64,000 nt of DNA from Rhizobium sp. Q54 (GTDB lineage Bacteria; Pseudomonadota; Alphaproteobacteria; Micropepsales; Micropepsaceae), in contig CAMAPL010000002.1 of NCBI GenBank assembly GCA_945860165.1, forward strand, positions 166,658 to 230,657, read 5' to 3'. This document shows positions 8,504 to 16,683 of the stretch, one piece after another. Position 1 is the stretch's first letter. Every line of letters starts with the position of its first letter. The translations under genes were made by a program, and so were the position numbers. The notes under the pieces were generated by a model that had not been told where the DNA came from, did no database searches, and worked only from the letters and a program-made list of their open reading frames with translations.

Positions 8504-9117
8504 GCGATTTTCTGGCCGAACTTCCCCTTGTCGCCATCCTGCGCGGCGTCACGCCTGACAGGATTGAGGGCGTGGCCGGGGCGCTGTTTGACGCGGGCTT
8601 TCGCGCCATCGAGGTGCCGCTGAATTCGCCGCAAGCCTTCAAGAGCATCGAGATTCTCGCTAAGGCGTTTGGTGATCGCTGCCTGACCGGCGCCGGCACG
8701 GTGTTGACGGTCGAGAATGTGGATCGGGTGGCGGATGTGGGTGGCACTCTGCTGGTGACGCCCAACATCAACCCGGCGGTTATCTCGCACGGCGTGTCAA
8801 AAGGCATGACGGTGATGCCGGGCTTCTTCACCCCCAGCGAAGGCTTTGCCGCCATCGCGGCGGGTGCGCGCACGCTCAAGCTGTTTCCCGCCTCCACTGG
8901 CGGCACCGACCACATGAAGGCGATGCTGGCGGTACTGCCCAAGGATGTGCCGGTTTATGCGGTGGGCGGGGTCGGCGCCGCCAACATGAAAGAGTGGCGC
9001 AGGTGCGGCGCCGCTGGCTTTGGCCTGGGCTCGGACTTGTTCAAGCCTGATTTCAGCGATGAAGAGATTGGCGCCCGCGCGCGCAAGTGTGTCGAAGCGT
9101 TTAAGGCAGCGGTTTAA
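8500..9117 (+). CDS. dgoA: 2-dehydro-3-deoxy-6-phosphogalactonate aldolase
   Basis: A 205-residue class I aldolase that splits KDPGal into pyruvate and glyceraldehyde-3-phosphate. The KDPG/KDPGal barrel is complete: LVAILRGVTP, FRAIEVPLNSP (catalytic Glu), LTGAGTVLT, and LKLFPASTGG with the Schiff-base Lys. The PLNSP motif is typical of DgoA rather than Eda. It overlaps dgoK and is followed by a palindromic repeat that probably ends both this transcript and the converging dgoD transcript. Confidence 0.92.
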   Translation: MSDFLAELPLVAILRGVTPDRIEGVAGALFDAGFRAIEVPLNSPQAFKSIEILAKAFGDRCLTGAGTVLTVENVDRVADVGGTLLVTPNINPAVISHGVSKGMTVMPGFFTPSEGFAAIAAGARTLKLFPASTGGTDHMKAMLAVLPKDVPVYAVGGVGAANMKEWRRCGAAGFGLGSDLFKPDFSDEEIGARARKCVEAFKAAV

Positions 9118-9128
9118 ACGCCCTCCTG

Positions 9129-9178
9129 CTTCGACAGGCTCAGCATGAGGACTACTCCTCACCCTGAGCTTGTCGAAG
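9129..9178. repeat. Palindromic extragenic repeat / bidirectional terminator between dgoA and dgoD
   Basis: Two arms, CTTCGACAGGCTCAG at 9129-9143 and CTGAGCTTGTCGAAG at 9164-9178, pair with one mismatch; TGAGGA and TCCTCA extend the stem inward. This TTCGACAAGCTCAGG-type palindrome is a well-known extragenic repeat in many alphaproteobacteria. It lies between converging genes. Confidence 0.7.
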
Positions 9179-9186
9179 GGTGAGCC

Positions 9187-10431
9187 TTACCAGTTGGTGA
9201 AGCTGCCATCCGGCCGGTGGTTGATCGGAATGGGCGCATAAGCCTCCATCCAGTCGCCGATCAACTGCAACTTGCTGGTGTCCAAGGTCACACCCAGACC
9301 TGGGCGTTCGTTCGGCCACAGCTTGCCGCTCTTGAAGTCATAACATTCCGGCAAATACGGCCAGGGCTGGCGGCCCGAGGCGGTCATTTCCATCAGCGCC
9401 TTGACCGAGGTGGCAGTGAGGCAATGCACCAGCGCGGTTTCGCCTATGGGTCCGGTGAAGTGCGGGATCATGCCGACATAATGGGTTTCGGCTATGGCGC
9501 AGATCTTCATGTATTCGGTAATGCCGCCGACATTGGGCACGGTGCAGCGGGCATAGTCGATCAGCTGCTGCTCGATCAGCATGTTGGTGTCCCACTTGGC
9601 GCCGTATATTTCGCCGACCGCGATCGGTACGCGCAGGCGCGGGCGGATGGTCTTGTAGATTTCGATATTCTCGCCGCGCACCAGATCTTCCACGAAATAG
9701 GGACGCAGCGGCTCGATCAGGGTGGCCAGGTTGATGGCGTCTTCCTGGTCCAGCACGCCATGGAAGTCGATCGCCCAGCCGCCATCCTTGCCCGCGCCCT
9801 TGCGCAGCAGCTTGCAGGCTTCATAGGAGTCGGGCACGGCCTGGAAACGGTCGAACTCCCGCCCGCCCAGTGTACCGATGCGAATGGCGCGATAGCCTTC
9901 AGCGATGCAGTTGCGCGCCGCGTCTTCCAGGGTGCCGCCCTTGGGCGTGGGATAGGAGGTGGCATAGCATTCGATATGGTCGCGTGCCTTGCCGCCCAGC
10001 AGTTGCCACACCGGCACGCCCAGCGTCTTGCCCTTCAGATCCCATAGCGCCAGATCGAGGCCGCCCAGCGAATGCGTCTTCTCGCGGCCCGCCGGGTAGA
10101 AATAGGAGCGATACATGCGCTGCCACAGATGCTCGATGCGGAACGGGTCCTGGCCGATCAGAAGGCCGGCGCACTGCTGCATGGACGAGGGCTCGCCGCC
10201 TTCGCCAATGCCGATAAGCCCGCCTTCGGTCTCGATGGTGACGACATTGGTGGACTGGTTGAAGGTCGGCTGCTGCACATTGGGACGGCCCGCCGCATCG
10301 GTGGGTGTCTTGTAATAGCGGATGCGCTTGATCTTGTCCTTGGGCAGCCCCAGCGCGAAGGCATCGGGCGGTGTCCATAGCGAGGCCGCAGCCGTACCCA
10401 GCATGCCCGTCATCAATGTGCGGCGATCCAT
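9187..10431 (-). CDS. dgoD: Galactonate dehydratase-like enolase-superfamily enzyme with Tat-type leader
   Basis: A 414-residue enzyme of the mandelate racemase/muconate lactonizing group. The barrel carries the expected ligands and bases: AIDFHGVLDQED (Asp and His), YFVEDLVRGEN (Glu), VPIAVGEIYG (Glu), and IPHFTGPIGE, which matches the catalytic His motif PH-GPI of D-galactonate dehydratases. It should dehydrate a sugar acid to the 2-keto-3-deoxy product. The protein begins MDRRTLMTGMLGTAAASLW with an AFA cleavage site near residue 26, a twin-arginine leader; most DgoD proteins are cytoplasmic. I use the ATG at 10431 with GAGGGG upstream. The beta-propeller gene lies 29 bp upstream on the same strand. 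Exact substrate (galactonate or another aldonate) is not proven. Confidence 0.82.
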   Translation of the reverse strand: MDRRTLMTGMLGTAAASLWTPPDAFALGLPKDKIKRIRYYKTPTDAAGRPNVQQPTFNQSTNVVTIETEGGLIGIGEGGEPSSMQQCAGLLIGQDPFRIEHLWQRMYRSYFYPAGREKTHSLGGLDLALWDLKGKTLGVPVWQLLGGKARDHIECYATSYPTPKGGTLEDAARNCIAEGYRAIRIGTLGGREFDRFQAVPDSYEACKLLRKGAGKDGGWAIDFHGVLDQEDAINLATLIEPLRPYFVEDLVRGENIEIYKTIRPRLRVPIAVGEIYGAKWDTNMLIEQQLIDYARCTVPNVGGITEYMKICAIAETHYVGMIPHFTGPIGETALVHCLTATSVKALMEMTASGRQPWPYLPECYDFKSGKLWPNERPGLGVTLDTSKLQLIGDWMEAYAPIPINHRPDGSFTNW

Positions 10432-10460
10432 ATTCCCCTCCATATATGTTTTTGTAATTC

Positions 10461-11306
10461 TTACGTCAGGCTGCAGATCCAGCCTTCGGCGGCGTCGCAA
10501 TACCACAGCACGCCGTCCTTGATGTCCAGCCCATGCAGCGACGGGTCGGCCTTCTTGTCCAGCACGATCTTGGCGACGATGCCGCCGTCCGACATGCGCA
10601 GCTTGTAGATTTCCGCTTCATCGCTGCCGGTGCACCAGATGTAATCGCCTTCCAGCGCGATGCCATGGGTGCGGATGGTGGGCGCCTGGATGCTGCGCGC
10701 CACGGTGCCTTCCTCGGCATTGATCAGATAGAGTTTGCCGCCGGCCGGCGTGGCCAGCCAGTACTGCCCATTGCCAGCCCATTTGACGCCATGACCGCCG
10801 GATTCCAGCGGCAGGTCGCCAGGCTGGCGCGTGCGGGTGAGATAGGAGCCATAGATGCCCCAGCCCGGCGTTTCCCACTTCTTCAGCGTCTTGCCGGTTT
10901 TGGGATCAACCTTGAGCGTGGAGGGATTGCCGGTCGCTACCTTGGTGGAAGCGATGAACCAGGCGCCATTGCCGTAAGTGATGCCGCTGCCATGCAGGGA
11001 TTCGGTTTCGATGCTGGAGATCACCGCGCCGGTTTTCGGATTGACGGTGAAAACCTTGTTGGGATTTTTCTGGTCCAGAATCCACAGATCGCCATTGGCG
11101 GCGAATTGCAGATCGTTGGGCTGATCGATCGTCGGCTTGGTGTTGAACAGCTGGTTTACTTTTTTAGCGATCACAGGCGCGTTCTGGCGCGCGGCGATGG
11201 TGGCTTCGGGAATGACGGGATTGGCGGCGAAGGCGAGGCTGGGGATCAGCGTGCCGCATGCTGCGAGCCCGCTTGTTGCCAGAAGTTGGCGGCGCGTAAT
11301 TTCCAT
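10461..11306 (-). CDS. Tat-exported beta-propeller protein, SMP-30/lactonase-like
   Basis: A 281-residue protein beginning MEITRRQLLATSGLAACG with an AFA cleavage site, a Tat leader. The mature part consists of repeated blades with NDLQFAANGDLWILD, HGSGITYGNGAWFI, HGVKWAGNGQYWLA, HGIALEGDYIWC and LHGLDIKDGVLWYC: a six-bladed propeller of the SMP-30/NHL/YncE type. Some relatives are metal-dependent lactonases. Being the first gene of a pair with an exported sugar-acid dehydratase, a role in opening an aldonolactone before dehydration is plausible but unproven. A pure binding role is equally possible. Confidence 0.65.
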   Translation of the reverse strand: MEITRRQLLATSGLAACGTLIPSLAFAANPVIPEATIAARQNAPVIAKKVNQLFNTKPTIDQPNDLQFAANGDLWILDQKNPNKVFTVNPKTGAVISSIETESLHGSGITYGNGAWFIASTKVATGNPSTLKVDPKTGKTLKKWETPGWGIYGSYLTRTRQPGDLPLESGGHGVKWAGNGQYWLATPAGGKLYLINAEEGTVARSIQAPTIRTHGIALEGDYIWCTGSDEAEIYKLRMSDGGIVAKIVLDKKADPSLHGLDIKDGVLWYCDAAEGWICSLT

Positions 11307-11510
11307 CTGACCGAAGTCCTTTTTTTATGGTTTTTACTTGCGGCAAAATAGGCGAGTTTCGTGATCAGGGCAAAACCACCGCAGTGCAGCATGACTGTTT
11401 CGCGCGGTGTGAAAACGCGGACAGCGTTTGTTTTCGCTGACATCTTGTTGTATCGTCTTGTCAGCCGCCACAACATAAGAAGCGGCATAAAATGCTAGAT
11501 GGCGCAGACC
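11307..11510. other. Gene-free promoter region between propeller gene and candidate RNA
   Basis: It lies upstream of the minus-strand propeller gene and the plus-strand RNA candidate. It is locally AT-richer than its neighbours. TTGTTG at 11445 and TTGTCA at 11458 resemble -35 boxes, but no well-spaced -10 is convincing. No coding potential seen. Confidence 0.4.
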
Positions 11511-11519
11511 ATCGGCTGG

Positions 11520-11675
11520 GTTGAGGGAAAGAACTCAAAAATCAACGAATTATCGGCGAAAGCCGAATGGTCGCGATTGGTCAGTCGATTCCGCTGCCTG
11601 ACGGAATGCAAAACATAACGCGGGATCAACCCGCGAAATTGGTGCCGCCTTCCAACGGAGGGCGGCACTTTTTTT
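11520..11675 (+). ncRNA. Candidate structured non-coding RNA ending in an intrinsic terminator
   Basis: Five hairpins follow one another with almost no spacer: TTGAG/CTCAA (11521-11538), TCGGC-GAAA-GCCGA with a GNRA loop (11553-11566), TTCCG/CGGAA (11589-11606), CGCGGG-ATCAA-CCCGCG (11619-11635), and the terminator GTGCCGCC/GGCGGCAC (11642-11668) followed by seven T. In addition GACCATCGGC near 11507 can pair with GCCGAATGGTC near 11562-11572 to close the first two. No credible open reading frame is present. It resembles a small RNA or a leader with a terminating platform. I do not recognise a known family. Confidence 0.5.
11642..11675 (+). terminator. Strong Rho-independent terminator
   Basis: An 8-bp GC-rich perfect stem (GTGCCGCC and GGCGGCAC), extendable inside by CTCC/GGAG-type pairing, is followed by TTTTTTT. 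There is no plus-strand protein gene upstream of it for more than 2 kb, so it must end a non-coding transcript or a leader. Confidence 0.8.
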
Positions 11676-11927
11676 CGTCGTGCGATGCGGGCAGCCGCCG
11701 CCGAGGGATCGTTATATCGCAGTGCAGCGTAAATTCTTGCAGCTTTTTTTTCGAGAGGGCCTGCCCTAAGGTCCGCCAGGGTATTTTCCGGTTCAACCAA
11801 CAGAAATTCCTGCGGGAATTAAACCGGACAGGGAAGCAAAACACGCGGGTCCATTGCTTCGATCCAAAGTCCGGCCGAGGCAGGCCGAGCCAAGCATATA
11901 AGTGCAGAACACAAATGGGAGTTGTAA
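11676..11927. promoter_or_regulatory. Leader/promoter region of the amidohydrolase gene with nested palindrome
   Basis: CCGGTT at about 11789 pairs with AACCGG at about 11822, enclosing the perfect palindrome AATTCC-TGCG-GGAATT (about 11804-11819). This may be an operator or an RNA hairpin in the 5' region. Nothing else is recognisable. Confidence 0.35.
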
Positions 11928-13361
11928 ATGCGTAATGTGAAATTCGGCGTTGCCACGGCGGCCCTGCTGGCCGCCACCCTGACGGCCGCACCCGCTGGCG
12001 CCGAAACCACGGTGTTGAGCAATGCCACGGTGATCGACGGCACCGGCAAGCCGGCCATGCCGGGTTCGGCCATTGTGATGACCGACGGCAAGATTTCCTG
12101 GGTCGGCCCGATGGCGCAGCTCAAGGCCCCGAAGGGCGCCAATACCGTGGACCTGAGCGGTAAGTATGTGATGCCGGGCATTATCGACGGCCATGTCCAT
12201 GTCGGCATGATGAAGGATGTGGCGCAGGACGTTAAGTTTTATGACCGCGCCAATGTCGAATCCGATCTGAAGGTCTATGCCGCCTATGGCGTTACCACGG
12301 TGGTGGTGGCGGGCACCGACAAGGACGTCATCATCGACATCCGCAACGACCTGCGCAAAACCCGCCCCAGCATGGCGCGGGTGTACACCAGCGGCCAGGG
12401 CTTGGTGCAAAAGGGTGGTTATGGCGGTCTGTACGGCCTGAACGTGCCGATCAGCACCCCGGAAGAAGCGCGCAAGGCGGTGGCCGCCGAGGCCGCCAAG
12501 GGCGTGGACCTGATCAAGCTCTGGGTCGATGACGAGCGCGAGATGATCCCGGTCAAAATGCCTTACACGGTCACCAAGGCGGCGATCGATGAAGCGCACA
12601 AGCATAAATTGAAGGTCTGGGCGCACGTCTATTATCTGGATGACGCCAAGGAATTGGCGCGCCAGGGCGTAGACGGTTTCGCCCATATCGTGCGCGACAA
12701 GGCGGTGGACAAGGAACTGATCGACCTGATGAAGGCCAAGGGCACCTGGCAGGCCTCCTCGACCCTCAGCCGCGAGATCGTCTACTCCATGGCGGTGATG
12801 CCCTGGATCAACGATCCCTTCTTCACCCGCGGCGTCACGCCCGGCACCCTGACTGCGCTGCGCAGCCCGGAACGCGAGAAGAATGTAATGCTGGGCTACC
12901 TCCGCGTTCCAGGCCTGCCGTATGAGAAGAAGCTGTTCTACGATATGGGCCGCACCGTTGTGCAGGCGATGGACAATTACACGGCGCTGGTCCAGGCCGG
13001 CGTCAAGACTGGCATGGGCACCGACAGCGGCCCCAATGGCCGGTTCCCCGGCTTTAATGCGCATGAGGAACTGCAGATGGAAGTGATGGCGGGCCGCACC
13101 CCGCTGGACGCCATCAAGTCCGCCACCAGCGATAATGCCGCCTGGCTGGGCGACAAGACCGTTGGCAGCATCGAGGCCGGCAAGTGGGCCGACCTGCTGG
13201 TGCTGGACGCCGATCCCCTGGCCGACATCCGCAACACCAAGTCGATCTCGGCGGTGTATGTGGCGGGCAATTCCGTGCCCACCATCTGGCAGACCTGCCG
13301 TGACCGTCCCTCCAATGCCTGCACCGGTGGCTGGAAAGACCGCTCGCCGACCCCGTACTGA
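11928..13361 (+). CDS. Exported amidohydrolase-family metal-dependent hydrolase
   Basis: A 477-residue amidohydrolase with a signal peptide (residues 1-25, APAGA-E). The HxH metal motif is in PGIIDGHVHVG. The bridging-Lys region is VDLIKLWVDD, the metal His residues follow in VWAHVYY and FAHIV, and the catalytic Asp in MGTDSGP. The C-terminal GSIEAGKWADLLVLDADPLADI is the usual end block. Relatives hydrolyse cyclic amides or dipeptides (imidazolonepropionase and Xaa-Pro/Xaa-Arg carboxypeptidase groups); the substrate here is not evident. The tail after the barrel carries two Cys (TCRDRPSNAC), perhaps a periplasmic disulfide. An MFS transporter gene follows after 66 bp. Confidence 0.85.
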   Translation: MRNVKFGVATAALLAATLTAAPAGAETTVLSNATVIDGTGKPAMPGSAIVMTDGKISWVGPMAQLKAPKGANTVDLSGKYVMPGIIDGHVHVGMMKDVAQDVKFYDRANVESDLKVYAAYGVTTVVVAGTDKDVIIDIRNDLRKTRPSMARVYTSGQGLVQKGGYGGLYGLNVPISTPEEARKAVAAEAAKGVDLIKLWVDDEREMIPVKMPYTVTKAAIDEAHKHKLKVWAHVYYLDDAKELARQGVDGFAHIVRDKAVDKELIDLMKAKGTWQASSTLSREIVYSMAVMPWINDPFFTRGVTPGTLTALRSPEREKNVMLGYLRVPGLPYEKKLFYDMGRTVVQAMDNYTALVQAGVKTGMGTDSGPNGRFPGFNAHEELQMEVMAGRTPLDAIKSATSDNAAWLGDKTVGSIEAGKWADLLVLDADPLADIRNTKSISAVYVAGNSVPTIWQTCRDRPSNACTGGWKDRSPTPY

Positions 13362-13379
13362 GCTGACTGAACTGTGTTC

Positions 13380-13407
13380 CGGCGCGGATGGATTTCCATC
13401 CGCGCCG
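13380..13407 (+). terminator. Hairpin between amidohydrolase and MFS genes
   Basis: A perfect 12-bp stem CGGCGCGGATGG / CCATCCGCGCCG with loop ATTT, followed by TTTGCC. The T tract is short, so it may be a partial terminator or an mRNA-stabilising intercistronic hairpin. Confidence 0.5.
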
Positions 13408-13427
13408 TTTGCCTGAAGGAAATTTCG

Positions 13428-14714
13428 ATGTCGTCAATCGCCGCCCGGCCGACCCGCGTCCGTCACACCGTCCTGTGGCTGACCGTGCTGCTCTACATGG
13501 TGACTTACTTCGACCGGGTGATGATCTCGACCGCCATGCCGTCGATCCAGCAGGAATTCGGCTTCTCGACCGTGACGGTCGGCTGGATTTTCGCTGCCTT
13601 CCAGATCAGCTATGCGCTGTTCCAGATTCCCGGCGGCTGGCTGGGCGACTATATCGGTCCGCGCAAGATGCTGACCTACATCGTGCTGTGGTGGTCGGCC
13701 TTCACCGCTCTCACCGCCCTGTCCTGGTCGCTCACCTCGATGATCGTGTTCCGCTTCCTGTTCGGTATGGGCGAAGCGGGCGCCTTCCCCAACGCCACCC
13801 GTTCACTGTCGCGCTGGATGCTGCCGTCCGAGCGCGGCTGGGCCCAGGGCATCACCCATGCCGGCGCGCGCCTGGGCGCGGCGATTACGCCGGTGATGGT
13901 GGCGTTCCTGATCCTGCATTTCGGCTGGCGCTTCCCCTTCTTCGTCTTCGCGCTGGTCGGCGTGGTATGGGCGGGCGTGTGGTACTGGTATTACCGCGAC
14001 AATCCCGCCGAACATAAGAGCACCAACGAAGCCGAACAGCAGCTCATTCATTCGGCGCTGGGATCGGCGCCCAAGCGCCGGACCATTCCGTGGGGTGCGA
14101 TCCTCTCCAGCCCGCAGATGTGGGTGCTGGCGGCGACGTATTTCTGCTACGGCTATGCGCTCAACATGTTCCTGGCCTGGTTCCCGAAATACCTGGAAGC
14201 GGCTCGCGGCATGAGCCTGACGCAGATGGGCATCTTCGCCAGCGTGCCGCTCGCGGCGGGCGTGCTCGGCGATATCGCCGGTGGGTGGTTCTCGGACGAA
14301 ATCATCAAGAAGACCGGCCGCATCAAGTTCGCCCGCAAGGTGGTGGCGGTGACCGGCTTCTTCATCGCGGCTGTCGTCTGCCCCTTCGCGGTGCTGGAGC
14401 CCAACCCCTATATCAGCATCGCGTTGTTCGGCCTGGCGGTGTTCAGCCTGGAACTGGTGGTGGGCAATGCCTGGGCGGTGTCGCTGGACATCGGCGGCAA
14501 TTTCGCTGGCTCGGTGTCCTCGGTGATGAACACGCTGGGCAATATCGGCGGTACCATCATGGCGGTGGCCACCGGCTATATCGTGGCGTCCTATGGCTGG
14601 AACATGTCCTTCTATGTGGTGGCGGCGCTGGCGGCGATCGGCGGGATACTGTTCCTGTTCGTGGATGCGAGCCGGCAAATCTATGTCGAGCCGCCGACCA
14701 CGCCGGCGGTCTGA
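13428..14714 (+). CDS. MFS transporter, anion:cation symporter (sugar-acid) family
   Basis: A 428-residue major facilitator with about 12 membrane segments. Motif A-like text after helix 2 ([14 protein letters not shown]), [14 protein letters not shown] in helix 4 and the central loop [12 protein letters not shown] identify the ACS family, which includes galactonate (DgoT), glucarate and hexuronate (ExuT) symporters. I start at the ATG at 13428, preceded by GAAGGA. Position near dgoK-dgoA and dgoD makes import of an aldonate or of 2-keto-3-deoxy-galactonate a reasonable guess. Co-transcription with the amidohydrolase is possible, but a hairpin separates them. Confidence 0.85.
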   Translation: MSSIAARPTRVRHTVLWLTVLLYMVTYFDRVMISTAMPSIQQEFGFSTVTVGWIFAAFQISYALFQIPGGWLGDYIGPRKMLTYIVLWWSAFTALTALSWSLTSMIVFRFLFGMGEAGAFPNATRSLSRWMLPSERGWAQGITHAGARLGAAITPVMVAFLILHFGWRFPFFVFALVGVVWAGVWYWYYRDNPAEHKSTNEAEQQLIHSALGSAPKRRTIPWGAILSSPQMWVLAATYFCYGYALNMFLAWFPKYLEAARGMSLTQMGIFASVPLAAGVLGDIAGGWFSDEIIKKTGRIKFARKVVAVTGFFIAAVVCPFAVLEPNPYISIALFGLAVFSLELVVGNAWAVSLDIGGNFAGSVSSVMNTLGNIGGTIMAVATGYIVASYGWNMSFYVVAALAAIGGILFLFVDASRQIYVEPPTTPAV

Positions 14715-14733
14715 CCAGGGCCTGATTGACGCG

Positions 14734-14761
14734 AAAAACCCGCCGAAAGGCGGGTTTTTTG
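14734..14761 (+). terminator. Rho-independent terminator of the MFS gene
   Basis: AAAACCCGCC-GAAA-GGCGGGTTTT followed by further T, 20 bases after the MFS stop. The stem is perfect with a GNRA loop. Confidence 0.9.
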
Positions 14762-14814
14762 CCAAAAAAAGCATAGTTCACTTTTGCCGGAAATTGGCTA
14801 TGGTCCCGCCCGCC

Positions 14815-15420
14815 ATGGAACCATTCAAAAAACTCGAAGGGGTCGCTGCCCCGCTCAACATGATTAATGTCGACACCGACATGATCATCCCCAAGCAATA
14901 TCTGAAAACCATCCACCGCACCGGGCTGGGCAAGGCGCTGTTCGACGAGATGCGCCACAACCAGGACGGCAGCGAGAAGCTGGACTTTGTCCTGAACAAG
15001 CCCGCTTATCGCAATGCCAAGATTCTGGTGGCGGGCGACAATTTCGGCTGCGGTTCAAGCCGCGAACACGCGCCTTGGGCGCTGCTGGATTTCGGCATCC
15101 GCTGCGTTATCGCGCCCAGTTTTGCTGACATCTTTTATGGCAACTGTTTCAAGAACGGCATCCTGCCCATCAAGCTGCCGCAGGAAATGGTCGACAAATT
15201 AATGGACGATGCCAGCCGCGGCGCCAATGCCATCATCTCCATCGATCTTGAGGCGCAGGAAATCCGCGGCCCCGATGGCGGCATGATAAAGTTCGAAGTC
15301 GATGAATTCCGCAAACAGTGCCTGCTGAATGGCTGGGACGATATCGGCCTGACCATGCGCAACGAGGACAAGATCACGTCCTTTGAAAAGCAGCAGCACA
15401 CCCAGGCCCCCTGGCTTTAA
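14815..15420 (+). CDS. leuD: 3-isopropylmalate dehydratase small subunit
   Basis: A 201-residue LeuD. It pairs with LeuC to isomerise 2-isopropylmalate to 3-isopropylmalate in leucine synthesis. [13 protein letters not shown] at the start, [17 protein letters not shown] (substrate loop), [16 protein letters not shown] and [28 protein letters not shown] are all conserved. The ATG at 14815 fits the family N-terminus; an in-frame ATG at 14800 has a better-placed GGAA and is an alternative. leuC is not in the window. leuB follows 58 bp downstream. Confidence 0.95.
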   Translation: MEPFKKLEGVAAPLNMINVDTDMIIPKQYLKTIHRTGLGKALFDEMRHNQDGSEKLDFVLNKPAYRNAKILVAGDNFGCGSSREHAPWALLDFGIRCVIAPSFADIFYGNCFKNGILPIKLPQEMVDKLMDDASRGANAIISIDLEAQEIRGPDGGMIKFEVDEFRKQCLLNGWDDIGLTMRNEDKITSFEKQQHTQAPWL

Positions 15421-15478
15421 AGCCACGGCGTGTCGGCAGCGCCGGCGTGACCACTTAAACTAGCCTTTCGAGGACACC

Positions 15479-16582
15479 ATGAACGAATACAAGCTGCTTC
15501 TGCTGCCGGGTGACGGCATCGGTCCCGAAGTTCTGGATGCCACCATGCGCGTAGTGGGCTGGTATGGGCAGAAGGGTCTTCCCTACAAGACCGAGGAAGC
15601 GCTGCTGGGCGGCGCGGCGATCGATGCTACCGGCCGGCCCGATCCCGACGAGACCTTCGTGAAGGCGATTGCCGCCGATGCGGTGCTTATGGGTTCGGTG
15701 GGCGGTCCCAAATGGGATGGTCTGCCATTTGAAAAGCGCGCCGAACGCGGGCTGCTCCGGGTGCGTAAGGACATGGGCGTGTATGCCAATCTGCGCCCGG
15801 CGCTGTGCTTCGACGCTCTCAAGGATGCCTCCACCCTGAAGCCGGAAATCGTTGCTGGCCTGGATATCCTGATCGTGCGCGAGCTGATGGGCGGTGTCTA
15901 TTTCGGCGAGCCCAAGGAAACCACTACTTTGCCGGACGGCCAGAAGCGGGCCGTCGATACCGGCGTCTATACCACCAGCGAGATCGAGCGAGTCTGCCGG
16001 GTCGCGTTCGAAATGGCGCGGCTGCGCGGCAACAAGGTGCACAGCGCCGAAAAGTCGAATGTGATGGTCACCGGCGTGTTGTGGAAGCAAGTCGTCACCG
16101 CCCTGCACAAGCGCGATTACAGTGATGTCGAACTGCACCATATTCTGGCCGACAACGCCGCCATGCAGCTGGTGCGCAATCCAAAGCAGTTCGACGTGCT
16201 GGTCACCGACAATCTGTTCGGCGACGTGCTGTCGGACGAAGCTGCCCAGCTGACCGGCTCCATCGGCATGCTGCCGAGCGCGTCGCTGGGCGACAAGAAG
16301 GCCAACGGACTGCCGTCGGCGCTGTATGAGCCGATCCATGGTAGCGCGCCCGATATCGCCGGCCAGGGCCTGGCCAATCCCATCGCCTCGATCCTCTCTT
16401 TTGCCATGTGCCTGCGTTATTCCTTCGGCATGAAGGATGAAGCGACACGGCTTGAAAAGGCGGTCGACAAGGTTTTGGCCGACGGCTATCGCACCAGCGA
16501 CATCATGCAGCCGGGCATGACCAAGCTGGGAACCACCGCCATGACCGATGCCATTCTGAAGGCCCTGGATACGTCGGCTTAA
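15479..16582 (+). CDS. leuB: 3-isopropylmalate dehydrogenase
   Basis: A 367-residue NAD-dependent beta-decarboxylating dehydrogenase that makes 2-oxoisocaproate in leucine synthesis. [11 protein letters not shown] at the N-terminus, [46 protein letters not shown] (metal-binding Asp residues) and [15 protein letters not shown] (NAD loop) are all present. AGGACACC precedes the ATG. It forms an operon with leuD. Confidence 0.97.
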   Translation: MNEYKLLLLPGDGIGPEVLDATMRVVGWYGQKGLPYKTEEALLGGAAIDATGRPDPDETFVKAIAADAVLMGSVGGPKWDGLPFEKRAERGLLRVRKDMGVYANLRPALCFDALKDASTLKPEIVAGLDILIVRELMGGVYFGEPKETTTLPDGQKRAVDTGVYTTSEIERVCRVAFEMARLRGNKVHSAEKSNVMVTGVLWKQVVTALHKRDYSDVELHHILADNAAMQLVRNPKQFDVLVTDNLFGDVLSDEAAQLTGSIGMLPSASLGDKKANGLPSALYEPIHGSAPDIAGQGLANPIASILSFAMCLRYSFGMKDEATRLEKAVDKVLADGYRTSDIMQPGMTKLGTTAMTDAILKALDTSA

Positions 16583-16593
16583 GCAACTCTCCA

Positions 16594-16670
16594 TGGCCGG
16601 CCTTGAGCCGGCCATCCAGAGCCGCAATCACAGTGCATGTTGCCCTGGATGGCCGGGTCAAGCCCGCCCA
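16594..16670. repeat. Two palindromic repeat copies between converging leuB and glcB
   Basis: The first copy is TGGCCGGC-CTTGA-GCCGGCCA (16594-16614), a perfect palindrome. The second is TGGCCGGG-TCAAG-CCCGCCCA (16650-16670), with one mismatch. They share the GGCCGG/AGCC core of a common alphaproteobacterial extragenic palindrome and may end both converging transcripts. Confidence 0.65.
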
Positions 16671-16683
16671 TGGTGATAAAGAA

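Noticed and set aside
11520..11675. tmRNA, 6S RNA, SRP RNA or RNase P RNA
   Set aside because: None of the conserved cores of these RNAs (tag frame, SRP GGAAG loop, RNase P CR motifs) is present.
11793..13064. 423-codon minus-strand frame opposite the amidohydrolase
   Set aside because: Shadow of a clear plus-strand gene with complete metal-binding motifs.
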